The notes beneath the pieces are model-generated. The model was given only the letters and a program-made list of their open reading frames with translations, was not told the DNA's origin and ran no database searches. A program made the position numbers and the translations under genes. This document shows positions 25,192-33,577 of a stretch of DNA of 64,000 nt, one piece after another. Where the stretch lies: NCBI RefSeq assembly GCF_014656215.1, contig NZ_BNBZ01000016.1, positions 62,001 to 126,000 of the forward strand. The letters run 5' to 3'. This DNA comes from Streptomyces zaomyceticus. GTDB lineage: Bacteria; Actinomycetota; Actinomycetes; Streptomycetales; Streptomycetaceae. The number at the start of each line of letters is the position of its first letter. Position 1 is the stretch's first letter.

Positions 25192-26388
25192 ATGAGCACC
25201 CAGCCACTCCCCCTCGACGGAATCACGGTCGTCGCCGTCGAGCAGGCCGTCGCCGCCCCCTTCGCCACCCGGCAACTCGCCGACCTCGGCGCCCGCGTCG
25301 TCAAGATCGAGCGCCCCGACGGCGGGGACTTCGCCCGGGGGTACGACACGGCCGCCCGGGGCCTCGCCTCCCACTTCGTGTGGTGCAACCGCGGCAAGGA
25401 GTCCGTGGCGGTCGACCTCAAGGACCCCCGGGGCCTCGCCCTCGTCCGGCGGATGGTGGCCGGCGCGGACGTCTTCGTGCAGAACCTGGCCCAGGGTGCG
25501 GCGGCCCGGCTCGGACTCGACGCCGCCGCACTGTGCGCCGCGCACCCGCGGCTGATCGCGGTGGACGTCTCGGGATACGGCGCGGAGGGACCGTACGCGC
25601 ACAAGCGGGCGTACGACATGCTCGTCCAGTGCGAGGCGGGTCTGGTGTCGGTGACCGGCACACCGGACCGGCCGGTCAAGTCGGGGATCCCGGCCGCGGA
25701 CATCGCGGCCGGGATGTACGCCTTCTCGGGCGTGCTCGCCGCGCTCGTGCGGCGCGGGACGACCGGCCGGGGAGGGCCGGTGGAGGTCTCCCTGTTCGAT
25801 TCGCTGGCCGAGTGGATGGGGCACCCTCTGCACCATGGGGTGCATGGGGGCACGGCCCCGGCGCGCACGGGGCTCGCGCACGCGGTGATCGCACCGTACG
25901 ACGCCTATCCGACGGCCGACGGGGGCCTGGTGCTGCTCTCCGTACAGAACGACCGGGAGTGGCGGCGGCTCGCCGAGCAGGTCGTCGGCCGCCCGGAGCT
26001 GGCCGTGGATGCGGCCTTCGCGACGAACACGGCCCGGGTGGCCGGGCGCGCGGCGACGGACGCCGTGGTCGCGGAGGCGCTGGCTCCGCTGACGACGGCC
26101 GAGGCGCTGGCCCGGCTGGACGCGGCGGGCATCGCGTGCGCCCGGCTCAACTCGGTCGCGGAGCTCGCGGACCATCCCCAGCTGACGGCCCGTGACCGCT
26201 GGCGGGAGGTGGGCTCCCCGGTCGGGCCGCTGCGTTCGCTGCTGCCGCCGATCGTCTTCCCGGACGCGCCGGAACCGCGCATGGACCGGATCCCGGCCCT
26301 CGGGCAGGACACGGACGAGGTGCTCGCCGAGCTCGGGGTGCCGGAGGGCGAGGTGAAGGAGCTGCGGGAGGCGGGGGTGATCGCCTGA
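25192..26388 (+). CDS. CaiB/BaiF class III CoA-transferase
   Basis: Cytoplasmic enzyme moving CoA between carboxylic acids through an aspartyl-CoA thioester. It has 398 residues. The N-terminal Rossmann part contains APFATRQLADLGARVVKIERP, and the catalytic Asp142 lies in GPYAHKRAYDMLVQ. The C-terminal family end (IPALGQDTDEVLAELG) is present, so the gene is complete. The substrate is not given by sequence; succinyl-CoA-dependent activation of a dicarboxylate or aromatic acid is typical. The start is the ATG at 25192 with AGGCAGGG upstream. It is 95 bp after the exporter and likely separate from it. A strong hairpin follows at 26419-26478. Confidence 0.93.
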   Translation: MSTQPLPLDGITVVAVEQAVAAPFATRQLADLGARVVKIERPDGGDFARGYDTAARGLASHFVWCNRGKESVAVDLKDPRGLALVRRMVAGADVFVQNLAQGAAARLGLDAAALCAAHPRLIAVDVSGYGAEGPYAHKRAYDMLVQCEAGLVSVTGTPDRPVKSGIPAADIAAGMYAFSGVLAALVRRGTTGRGGPVEVSLFDSLAEWMGHPLHHGVHGGTAPARTGLAHAVIAPYDAYPTADGGLVLLSVQNDREWRRLAEQVVGRPELAVDAAFATNTARVAGRAATDAVVAEALAPLTTAEALARLDAAGIACARLNSVAELADHPQLTARDRWREVGSPVGPLRSLLPPIVFPDAPEPRMDRIPALGQDTDEVLAELGVPEGEVKELREAGVIA

Positions 26389-26418
26389 GATCACCGCAGG
26401 TCACGGGTGCTGCTCCGG

Positions 26419-26478
26419 GTACGACTGAGCGCCGGACGGGCGGGGACACGTCCGGCGGTGTCGCAGTCGGAGTCGTAC
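26419..26478. terminator. Bidirectional terminator-like inverted repeats
   Basis: Outer arms GTACGACT (26419-26426) and AGTCGTAC (26471-26478). An inner arm GCCGGACG (26431-26438) pairs with CGTCCGGC (26449-26456). It lies between two convergent genes and suits termination from both sides. Confidence 0.65.
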
Positions 26479-26532
26479 GGGCTACCGGGCGGAAGCGGGC
26501 GGGAACCTCGGGGTCGCTCGGCCCGGTGCGCG

Positions 26533-26805
26533 CTAGTGGCGCGTGCCGAAGAGCGAGCGGCGGAGTCGGCGGAGCGGGGCGAAGAGCGAGACCCGCGCAC
26601 TGCGGCTGCGGTGACCGTGCACCGGAACCTCGGGCGTACGTGCCGTCAGCTCCCGCATCAGCAGCGTCGCCTCGGCCGCCTCACGCTGGGGCACGGCGGG
26701 TCCGCCGAGCACCGCGAGATGACGGTCGAGCCGCGAACTCGTCGCGCTGCTCCCGCAGGTGATGGCAGGCACTCGCGGCCTGCTGCGCATTGCTATCTGT
26801 TCCAT
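26533..26805 (-). CDS. Small basic hypothetical protein
   Basis: 90 residues, Arg-rich at the C-terminus (APLRRLRRSLFGTRH), with no membrane segment, signal peptide or known motif. Support for a real gene is a clean GGGGAG ribosome site six bases before the ATG, an AT-rich promoter patch upstream, and isolation between a terminator and a divergent gene. Third-position GC is lower than in its neighbours. The amphipathic Arg/Leu tail could touch membrane or nucleic acid; function unknown. Confidence 0.6.
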   Translation of the reverse strand: MEQIAMRSRPRVPAITCGSSATSSRLDRHLAVLGGPAVPQREAAEATLLMRELTARTPEVPVHGHRSRSARVSLFAPLRRLRRSLFGTRH

Positions 26806-27117
26806 GTCACTCCCCACCCGTACAAGGGCACCCGACCCAGGGCAGGTTAACCCTATCGCCCCGCGGTGACACCCGTGTATCCCGGCGAAGGGATGGACGG
26901 CACTCGTACGGGGGTTGACGGTCACCGTCCGAATCCGTCTGATTCCAGGGCGAGTTGGACAGGATTCGAACACCTGCCGAACCGTCACGAACCATCCTGC
27001 CCTCCGGACCGCCGCGGCCGGGTATCCGGGGCGGTGTGATCTCCACCACCAAGATCGTTCGAACCCCTCCGCCGACGGACCGGAGCCAGGAGGACGGCCC
27101 TCGGCTACCGTGGATCC
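26806..27117. other. Divergent promoter region between small protein and pseudokinase
   Basis: 312 bp, clearly less GC-rich than the genes. It holds a rightward promoter candidate (26915-26943) and, for the leftward small gene, a possible -10 (TAGGGT on the minus strand near 26857). A stretch around 26960 (GGATTCGAAC) superficially resembles a tRNA T-arm but no tRNA is present. Confidence 0.5.
26915..26943 (+). promoter_or_regulatory. Possible promoter of the pseudokinase gene
   Basis: TTGACG (26915-26920), 17 bp, TCTGAT (26938-26943). A small palindrome GACGGT-C-ACCGTC (26917-26929) overlaps the -35. It would give a leader of about 165 nt. Confidence 0.4.
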
Positions 27118-28173
27118 ATGACGGTGATCGCGGGTCGTTACCGGCTTCTGGACGTCCTCGCCGAGGGGGCGACGGGCACCGTCTGGCGTGCCCTCGACGA
27201 GACGAACCGCCACGAGGTGGCCCTCAAGGAGTTCCGGGCCCCGACCGGACTCCCGGCGGACGAGGTGCCCCTGCTGTACGCGCGGCGCGAGCGCGAGGCA
27301 CGCGCCGCCGCCCGCGTCTCCCACCCCTCCGCCGTACGGATCCTCGGGGTGGCCACCGAGGACGGCCGGCCCTGGGTCGTGACGGAGCTCGTCCGGGGCC
27401 TCAGCCTCGCCGAGACGCTGGAGGCGGCCGGACCGCTGCCGCCGCGCGAGGCGGCCCGGGTCGGCGCCGAGGTGCTCGGCGCGCTCCGGGCGGCGCGGGA
27501 GGCGGGCGCCCCGCACCGGGGCGTGGAGCCGCGGCACGTCCTCCTCGCCAACGACGGGCGGATCGTGGTGACCGGCTTCGGTACGGCCCCGGGAGACGAT
27601 CCGGGGCCGGAGGCGGACCTGAGGTCCGTGGGGGCGCTGCTCGACGCGGCGGCTTCGGCGCCGTCGGCGTCCCTGCCGCGGTCGGACGCATGGGCCGGGG
27701 TGCTCCGCGCCGTGGTCGAGGACCTGCTGCGCGAGGACCTCGGGGACACGGACCGTCCGGACCGCGCCCTGACGGCGGACGGGGCCGAGCGGGAGTTGCG
27801 GCGGGTGGCGACGGGCGACGCCCGGACGACGGGGGCCACGGCGGGAGATCCGGGGGCGGCCCCGCGGGGCGGGACCTCCGTCTCCCCCGAGGGCGACCCC
27901 GCCGGGCGGAGAGGAAGCGGGGGCGGCAACGCCGGTTCCGTGGAGCCCGGTTCGGGCCGGAGGCCGCGCCGGGCGAGGCCGCCGCGCCGGATCCTTGTCC
28001 TCCTCGCCGGGCTGATCGGCGCACTGCTGATCGCGGGAGCGTTGACGTACCACCTGGTCCGGGGTGACGAACGAGGCGCCGGGCCCGGGCCGGGCGGTGT
28101 CACGAGCACCGTTCCGGCCGGCCCCGGCGCCACGGACGGCGCGGGTGGCGGTCCGGTCAGACCGCGTTCCTGA
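27118..28173 (+). CDS. Membrane-anchored serine/threonine pseudokinase
   Basis: A 351-residue PknB-like protein that has lost its catalytic residues. The N-lobe keeps the Gly-rich loop (LAEGATGTV) and the ATP-binding Lys37 (VALKEF). The catalytic loop reads HRGVEPRHVLL (133-143) instead of HRDxKPxNxL, and the DFG motif is GFG (153-155), so both essential Asp are missing. The C-lobe is short (to about 235). A disordered Gly/Pro linker, a membrane helix (about 291-312) and a short extracellular tail follow. It probably acts as a binding or scaffold protein rather than a kinase. Its 3' end overlaps the convergent esterase gene by 17 bp. Confidence 0.85.
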   Translation: MTVIAGRYRLLDVLAEGATGTVWRALDETNRHEVALKEFRAPTGLPADEVPLLYARREREARAAARVSHPSAVRILGVATEDGRPWVVTELVRGLSLAETLEAAGPLPPREAARVGAEVLGALRAAREAGAPHRGVEPRHVLLANDGRIVVTGFGTAPGDDPGPEADLRSVGALLDAAASAPSASLPRSDAWAGVLRAVVEDLLREDLGDTDRPDRALTADGAERELRRVATGDARTTGATAGDPGAAPRGGTSVSPEGDPAGRRGSGGGNAGSVEPGSGRRPRRARPPRRILVLLAGLIGALLIAGALTYHLVRGDERGAGPGPGGVTSTVPAGPGATDGAGGGPVRPRS

Positions 28174-28963
28174 AGGTGGGCAGGTAGCCGCCCGACTGTC
28201 CGGCGGCGGTCGGGTGGTAGGACTCCCCGATGTTGAGCCAGTTGACGCTGTGCAGCCAGGCGGAGCCGGAGCAGATCTCGTGTCCGGTGAAGGCCGGGAC
28301 GACGCCGGCGAAGGCGTAGCCGTGGTCGGCCGCGCGCTTGGCGACGGCCGCGTTGAGGTAGTCGGAGGCTCCGTTGATGGCCCTGCGCTCGTTCTCGCTG
28401 AGGCCGGCGATGCAGCCGCCGCCCAGCTGGTAGAAGCGCGGGTAGCCGAGGACGACCACGCGGGCGGCGGGTGCCTTGTTCCTGATCGCCGTGTAGACGG
28501 AGTCGAGCTTGCCGGGGAGCGTCGAGTCCACGTAGCTCTTGGCCTGATTCACGCGGCTGATGCACGTGGCCTCGGACTGAAGCACACAGGTGGTCATGAC
28601 GTCGGCGAATCCGGCGTCATTTCCCCCGATCGTGATGGAGACCAGGTCGGTGGCGGCCGAGAGCGGACCGAGCTGATTGGCGGTCACATCACCCGTTCGG
28701 GCGCCGGAGCAGGCGGTGAAGGCGAAGGAGGAGGGGGCGTTCGCGTTCTTCCACAGCACCGGGTAGGCCTTCGTGGAGCGCTTGCAGTCGCCGCTGGCGC
28801 TGTCGTAACTCCCGGCGCCGACACCGGAGGAGTACGAGTCCCCCAGCGCCACATAGTCGAGAGCGGCGGTCTCGGCTGCCTGGGCGGCGCCCGCCCCGGT
28901 GAGGGCGAGGACGACACCGAGGAGCAACGAGGACGAAAGGGCGGTGAATCGGGACAGTCTCAT
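28157..28963 (-). CDS. Secreted SGNH/GDSL esterase-lipase
   Basis: A 268-residue extracellular hydrolase. The signal peptide ends about AQA-AE (residue 30). Block I is ALGDSYSSG with the nucleophile Ser, block III ITIGGNDAGF and block V ESYHPTAAG with the catalytic His. Six Cys can form the three disulphides usual in streptomycete enzymes. It resembles the S. coelicolor GDSL lipases, SCO1725 in particular by remembered context. GGGAGG precedes the ATG at 28963. It probably hydrolyses short- to medium-chain esters or lipids outside the cell. Confidence 0.94.
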   Translation of the reverse strand: MRLSRFTALSSSLLLGVVLALTGAGAAQAAETAALDYVALGDSYSSGVGAGSYDSASGDCKRSTKAYPVLWKNANAPSSFAFTACSGARTGDVTANQLGPLSAATDLVSITIGGNDAGFADVMTTCVLQSEATCISRVNQAKSYVDSTLPGKLDSVYTAIRNKAPAARVVVLGYPRFYQLGGGCIAGLSENERRAINGASDYLNAAVAKRAADHGYAFAGVVPAFTGHEICSGSAWLHSVNWLNIGESYHPTAAGQSGGYLPTFRNAV

Positions 28964-29599
28964 GGAACCTCCCTGTAGCAGGATCTCTGCGCTACCAGGT
29001 AGTAGCATCGGATCCGGCCGACCGGAAGTGTTCATGTCAAAACTGAGGATGAACACCCCTCGATCCTCCGCCGGTGACCGTCGAAATCCGGCCACGCAGG
29101 GAAGCGGAGGTTCCGGTCCCGCTGAATGACCGATCGGGATCACGACACATTCACACAACAACCAACAGAAGCGTGATCCTGTATCACTGTTCCCTGCATG
29201 CAAACGGATTGAGCGAATCCGACCGGGACGGTTGCACATCTGACCGGCGAAGCTTCGCCAAACTACGGAAAAGCGGGCCACAGATCAGGGACTTGCCATA
29301 CAGTCCCATTCATCAATACCGTCGTACATCTCACCCGCACCGGTCCATCACGCAAAGCGGCTCAGGGGAGGGCTCTAGCGTCGCTGATGGTCCCGGAGCG
29401 GGGCGCGGTAGGGGGGTGCCGTGCTCGGTGTTCGAACGTGCCGAGTCGCGGGTACCGCGCGGCCAGACATGCCAACTCGCCGATCCCGCAAGGAGATCGT
29501 TTCTGTGCGGGCGGGACGAGAACCCCCCTTTCGAACCGGACACACCATCGGACCGCCCAAGGGGTGGGCGGCCCACCGGACGAGAGGGAAATCAGACCC
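28964..29599. other. Long AT-richer divergent regulatory region
   Basis: 636 bp between the esterase and the glycosyltransferase operon, with the lowest GC of the window and no supported gene. It contains three inverted repeats: 29028-29056, GGATCACG/CGTGATCC at 29137-29144 and 29172-29179, and GTGAT-N5-ATCAC at 29173-29187. A TTGCCA box (29293-29298) could be a -35 for the rightward operon. A long regulated leader or a small RNA could lie here; I cannot show either. Confidence 0.5.
29028..29056. promoter_or_regulatory. Inverted repeat GTGTTCAT-N13-ATGAACAC upstream of the esterase
   Basis: Perfect 8-bp arms, 65 bp upstream of the esterase start. A consensus -35 hexamer TTGACA for the leftward gene (29040-29035) lies inside it. 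It could be an operator; the wide spacing also allows a cruciform. Confidence 0.45.
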
Positions 29600-30430
29600 A
29601 TGAGCTCGTTCCTGCGCCCATCCATCACGGGCCACGAAATATCCGAGCCGAGTCGAATAGCCGCCCAGTACCGGGCCATCACCTCGCATCTGGCGATCAC
29701 TCCGCCGGTGAGTGTTGTCATTCCCGCGATGAACGAAGCCGAAAATCTTCCGTACGTGTTCAAGACACTGCCGGAATGGATTCACGAAGTCGTCCTCGTC
29801 GACGGAAATTCCACGGACAACACGGTGGACGTCGCCCGTGAGCTCTGGCCCGACGTCAAGGTCGTCAAGCAGGTCGGCAAGGGCAAGGGCGACGCGTTGA
29901 TCAGCGGCTTCGCCGCCTGCACCGGCGACATCATCGTCATGGTCGACGCGGACGGCTCGGCCGACGGCCAGGAGATCGTCTCCTATGTCTCCGCCCTCGT
30001 CGGCGGCGCCGACTTCGCCAAGGGATCCCGTTTCGCCAACGGCGGCGGCACGGACGACATGACGACCATTCGCAGACTGGGCAACTGGGCCCTCTGCTCG
30101 CTCGTCAACCGCAAGTTCGGCGCCCGCTACACCGACCTCTGCTACGGCTACAACGCCTTCTGGCGCCACTGCCTCGACAAGATCACCCTCGACTGCACCG
30201 GATTCGAGATCGAGACCCTCATCAACATCAGGGTCGTCAAGGCCGGCCTCAAGGTGCAGGAAGTCCCGAGCCACGAGTACAACCGCATCCACGGCGTCAG
30301 CAACCTCAACGCCGTGCGCGACGGCATCCGCGTCCTGAAGGTCATCCTCAAGGAGAAGTCCGTCAGCAGGGCCGCCCGCCGCCGGCCCGCCGCGTTCTCG
30401 GTCAACGTGCCCCGGGGAGAGGTGTCTTGA
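29600..30430 (+). CDS. Family 2 glycosyltransferase (polyprenol-phosphate-sugar synthase-like)
   Basis: A 276-residue cytoplasmic/peripheral transferase. The GT-A fold is clear: VSVVIPAMNEAENL (about 34-47), VDGNSTDNT, and the metal-binding DAD in VMVDADGSADG. Later segments (GARYTDLCYGYNAFWR, FEIETLIN, EVPSHEYNR) are typical of DPM1/Alg5-like enzymes that pass a sugar to a lipid carrier. No membrane helices. The start ATG at 29600 has GAGAGGGAAA upstream. It is the first gene of a tight three-gene operon with a second GT2 and a deacetylase, pointing to a surface glycan. Confidence 0.92.
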   Translation: MSSFLRPSITGHEISEPSRIAAQYRAITSHLAITPPVSVVIPAMNEAENLPYVFKTLPEWIHEVVLVDGNSTDNTVDVARELWPDVKVVKQVGKGKGDALISGFAACTGDIIVMVDADGSADGQEIVSYVSALVGGADFAKGSRFANGGGTDDMTTIRRLGNWALCSLVNRKFGARYTDLCYGYNAFWRHCLDKITLDCTGFEIETLINIRVVKAGLKVQEVPSHEYNRIHGVSNLNAVRDGIRVLKVILKEKSVSRAARRRPAAFSVNVPRGEVS

Positions 30431-31482
30431 ACGACCGCACGTCCCCGCACGGCTTCTCGGTGGTGATCTGCGTCTACACGGAGGAGCGGTGGGAGGACAT
30501 CCTCGCCGCCGTCGACTCCGTACGGAAGCAGTCACTGCCGCCGCGGGAGACGCTGCTCGTGGTCGACCACAACGAGCGGCTTCTCTCCCGGCTCACCGAG
30601 GAGTACGCGGAACAGCGGCTCCACGAGGAGGTGCGGGTGCTCGCCAACGCGGGCCCCCGCGGCCTCTCCGCCGGCCGCAACACCGGAATCGCCGCCGCCC
30701 GCGGCGAGTTCGTGGCCTTCCTCGACGACGACGCCGTCGCCGAGCGGGACTGGCTCCACCACTTCGCCGCCGCCTACGACGACCCGCGCGTCATGGCCGT
30801 CGGCGGCCGGACCCTGCCCGCCTGGGCCTCCGGCCACCGCCCGGCCTGGTTCCCCGAGGAGTTCGACTGGGTCGTCGGCTGTACCTACCGGGGCCTGCCC
30901 CCGGGCCGCGTCCCGGTGCGCAACGTCCTCGGCGGCAACGCCTCCTTCCGCCGTACGGCCTTCGACGCCGCGGGCGGCTTCGCCACCGGCATCGGCCGGG
31001 ACGGCGACCGGCGGCCCCTCGGCGGCGAGGAGACCGAGCTCTGCATCCGTCTCTCCAAGGCGCTGCCCGAGGCGATCCTGCTCATCGACGACCGGGCCGT
31101 CATCCACCACAAGGTGCCCGCCGTCCGCGAGCGCTTCGGCTACTTCCGCACCCGGGTGTACGCCGAGGGGCTCTCCAAGGCCCTCGTCGCGCGGAGCGTC
31201 GGTGCGCAGAAGGGCCTGGAGTCCGAACGGCGCTACACCACCCGGGTGCTGCCCACCGGTGTCCTGCGCGGGCTGCGCGACGCGGTCCTCGGCCGCGCCG
31301 GCGGCGCGGGCCGGGCCGGGGCGATCGTGACCGGGGTGACGGTCGCGGCCGGCGGCTACGCCCTGGGCCAACTGCGGGCCCGGCGGAACGGGACGACGTT
31401 CTCCTGGGGACCGATCGAGCGGGACGGGGCCGGAGAGACGACCCCGGCCGGCGCCGGCGCTCCCGAAGGGGCGGCCTCATGA
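30427..31482 (+). CDS. Family 2 glycosyltransferase
   Basis: A 351-residue transferase starting at TTG 30427, which overlaps the previous stop (TTGA). GT-A motifs are SVVICVYTEERW, GLSAGRNTGIAAARGE and the metal site FLDDDAV. NVLGGNASFRR and GGEETELCIRL are the acceptor/catalytic region of rhamnosyl- or hexosyl-transferases. A weakly hydrophobic segment (about 300-320) may touch the membrane. It sits between another GT2 and a polysaccharide deacetylase with 4-bp overlaps on both sides, so the three act in one glycan pathway. The sugar is unknown. Confidence 0.92.
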   Translation: MNDRTSPHGFSVVICVYTEERWEDILAAVDSVRKQSLPPRETLLVVDHNERLLSRLTEEYAEQRLHEEVRVLANAGPRGLSAGRNTGIAAARGEFVAFLDDDAVAERDWLHHFAAAYDDPRVMAVGGRTLPAWASGHRPAWFPEEFDWVVGCTYRGLPPGRVPVRNVLGGNASFRRTAFDAAGGFATGIGRDGDRRPLGGEETELCIRLSKALPEAILLIDDRAVIHHKVPAVRERFGYFRTRVYAEGLSKALVARSVGAQKGLESERRYTTRVLPTGVLRGLRDAVLGRAGGAGRAGAIVTGVTVAAGGYALGQLRARRNGTTFSWGPIERDGAGETTPAGAGAPEGAAS

Positions 31483-32273
31483 CCGGGACCACCGCCGTAC
31501 CCATCCTCATGTACCACGCCGTGGACCCGGACCCGGCCCCCGCGACCCTGGGGCTCTCCGTCACCCCCGAGGCGTTCGCCGCGCAGATGGAGGTGGTCGC
31601 CGAGCGGGGGTTCACCCCGCTGACCACCGCCGGACTCGCCGCCGCCTGGCGCTCCGGCGGTCCGCTGCCCGACCGGCCGCTCCTCGTCACCTTCGACGAC
31701 GGGTACGAGGGCGTGCACCGGTACGCGCTGCCGGTGCTCGCCAAGCACTCCTTCGCGAGCACCGTCTTCGTCTCCACCGGCTGGCTGCGCGGCAGGCACG
31801 AGACGGGCGGCGCCCTCGACACGATGCTCGACTGGGCCCAGGTGCGCGAACTCGCCGACGCGGGGACGGAGATCGGCGGGCACAGCCACACCCACCCGCA
31901 GCTCGACCAGCTCGACGAACGGCGGCTGCGGTTCGAGACGCTGCGCTGCCGGGAGATCGTCGGCGAGGAGCTCGGGACCGCGCCGGACTCCTTCGCCTAC
32001 CCGTACGGGTACTCCAGCCGACGGGTCCGCGACACCGTCCGGGAGGCCGGCTTCGCCCAGGCGCTCGCCGTCGGGAACGCGCTGGCCAGGCGCCGCCAGG
32101 GACCGTACGCCCTGGAGCGGGTCACCGTGCGCCGCTCCACCGGCGTCGAGGAGTTCACCCGGCTCGTGGAGGGCCGGGCGATCGCACGGAACTTCGCGGC
32201 GGACCGGGCCATGACGAAGGGGTACGCGCTCGCGCGGCGCGCCCGGGGCGCGATGCGGGGCCACTGGATCTGA
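31479..32273 (+). CDS. Polysaccharide deacetylase (NodB/CE4)
   Basis: 264 residues with a CE4 metal-dependent deacetylase domain. Motif 1 is TFDDGYEG with the catalytic and metal Asp, motif 2 HSHTHPQL gives the two metal His, and motif 3 is AYPYGYSSRR. It begins in an ATGA overlap with the upstream GT2 gene. No signal peptide or membrane segment is seen, so it may deacetylate a lipid-linked sugar inside the cell, unlike secreted peptidoglycan deacetylases. It is the last gene of the operon. Confidence 0.92.
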   Translation: MTGTTAVPILMYHAVDPDPAPATLGLSVTPEAFAAQMEVVAERGFTPLTTAGLAAAWRSGGPLPDRPLLVTFDDGYEGVHRYALPVLAKHSFASTVFVSTGWLRGRHETGGALDTMLDWAQVRELADAGTEIGGHSHTHPQLDQLDERRLRFETLRCREIVGEELGTAPDSFAYPYGYSSRRVRDTVREAGFAQALAVGNALARRRQGPYALERVTVRRSTGVEEFTRLVEGRAIARNFAADRAMTKGYALARRARGAMRGHWI

Positions 32274-32367
32274 GCGCCCTGGTCCGGGCGCCGAGCACGG
32301 CCGTTCGCGGCGGCGTGCCGTTCAAAACCCGGTGCGCGCCATGGCCGGGTGCCGGATCATGGGCGCC

Positions 32368-33477
32368 ATGGCTGACACCTCATCGGTACCGTCCGAGCCG
32401 CAGCGGTCGCTTCCGATCCGGCTCAACCTCGACGACAGCGACTCACCGGCGGATGTCGTGGACGCGCTGTTCCTCGGCCGCTTCGCGACCGGGGAGCAGC
32501 CCCACTCGCACAGCACCACCCTGGACCGGGTCAGGCCCGAGGCGACGCTGCTCCCGGCGGGGGCCACGGTGCTGCGGGCCGCGAAGGACGACGACCGCAG
32601 CGCCCTGCTCGCCGAGGGCGAGGGCTGGACGCTGCTGATCTCCCGCTGGAACCGGGGCGCGGACGTCACCGTCACGGCCGCCGACGCGGAGCTCGCCGAG
32701 CGGGTCCTGAAGGAGGCCACCGACGGGGCGAAGGACGAGCCGGAGCCCCAGCCGGAGAACGTGACGATGGGGTTCTGGTACGTGTCCCCGCGGCGCGGCC
32801 CGCACCGGACGACCCGGCAGATCAGCGCGGGGACCTGGGACGAGGTGCGGCCCAACTACTCGGCGCCGGTGGCCGAGTCCATGGACCGGCTGATGAAGGT
32901 GACGCCCGACTCGATCTCCGGCCGGCTCCTGCTGCTGCACGGCCCGCCGGGGACGGGCAAGACCTCGGCCCTGCGGACCCTCGCGCGGTCCTGGCGCGAC
33001 TGGTGCCAGGTGGACTGCGTGCTCGATCCTGAGCGGCTCTTCAACGACGTCGGCTATCTGATGGACATCGCCATCGGGGAGGACGAGGGCACGGCGAAGG
33101 GACGCTGGCGGTTGCTGCTCCTGGAGGACTGCGACGAGCTGATCCGGGGCGAGGCGAAGCACACGGCCGGTCAGGCCCTCTCCCGGCTGCTCAATCTGAC
33201 GGACGGTCTGCTCGGTCAGGGGCGGAACGTCCTGGTCGGCGTCACCACCAACGAGGACCTGGAGCGGCTCCACCCGGCCGTGGTCCGGCCGGGCCGCTGC
33301 CTGGCCCGGATCGAGGTGGGACCGCTGAGCCGGAGCGAGTCCGTGGAGTGGCTCGGGCGCGAGGAGGACGTGCCGCGCGAGGGCGCGACACTGGCGGAAC
33401 TGTTCGCCCTGCGCCGCGGCGCGCCCCCCACGGAACTCCCCGAACCCCGCACGGCGGGGGCGGGCATGTACCTCTAG
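32368..33477 (+). CDS. AAA-family ATPase with DUF5925-type N-terminus
   Basis: 369 residues. An N-terminal domain of about 150 residues (DUF5925-like, conserved in streptomycetes) precedes an AAA module with Walker A GPPGTGKT (about 192-199), Walker B LLLLEDCDEL (about 250-259), a sensor-like VGVTTNEDLERLHPAVVRPGR and a truncated lid. It probably remodels or loads a partner, but no substrate gene lies alongside. The start at 32368 (MADTSS) is preferred; ATGs at 32332 and 32359 are alternatives without a better ribosome site. A strong hairpin terminator follows. Confidence 0.85.
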   Translation: MADTSSVPSEPQRSLPIRLNLDDSDSPADVVDALFLGRFATGEQPHSHSTTLDRVRPEATLLPAGATVLRAAKDDDRSALLAEGEGWTLLISRWNRGADVTVTAADAELAERVLKEATDGAKDEPEPQPENVTMGFWYVSPRRGPHRTTRQISAGTWDEVRPNYSAPVAESMDRLMKVTPDSISGRLLLLHGPPGTGKTSALRTLARSWRDWCQVDCVLDPERLFNDVGYLMDIAIGEDEGTAKGRWRLLLLEDCDELIRGEAKHTAGQALSRLLNLTDGLLGQGRNVLVGVTTNEDLERLHPAVVRPGRCLARIEVGPLSRSESVEWLGREEDVPREGATLAELFALRRGAPPTELPEPRTAGAGMYL

Positions 33478-33493
33478 GAGGTGTCCGGACGCC

Positions 33494-33562
33494 CCCGGGC
33501 CGTCTCTTCCGGATCTTGCCCGGCCCGCGCCGCCCGGCAGGATCCGAGAGAGACGGCCCGGG
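33494..33562. terminator. Bidirectional terminator, 14-bp stem
   Basis: CCCGGGCCGTCTCT (33494-33507) pairs exactly with AGAGACGGCCCGGG (33549-33562). GGATC/GATCC inside extends the stem. It lies between the convergent AAA ATPase and GntR genes. Confidence 0.75.
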
Positions 33563-33577
33563 AGTACGCGGGCCGGG

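Noticed and set aside
26407-26850. 147-codon rightward frame opposite the small protein
   Set aside because: No ribosome site and poor composition; the leftward 90-codon gene has GGGGAG at the right spacing.
26955-27075. tRNA-like T-arm sequence (GGATTCGAAC and GTTCGAAC)
   Set aside because: The stem around the loop does not pair and no D-arm, anticodon arm or acceptor stem can be drawn.
29032-29129. 31-codon frame in the long intergenic region
   Set aside because: No ribosome site, overlaps the inverted repeat, and composition is random.
29173-29187. CRP-type site GTGAT-N5-ATCAC
   Set aside because: Spacing differs from the CRP consensus and there is no second site; kept only as an inverted repeat.
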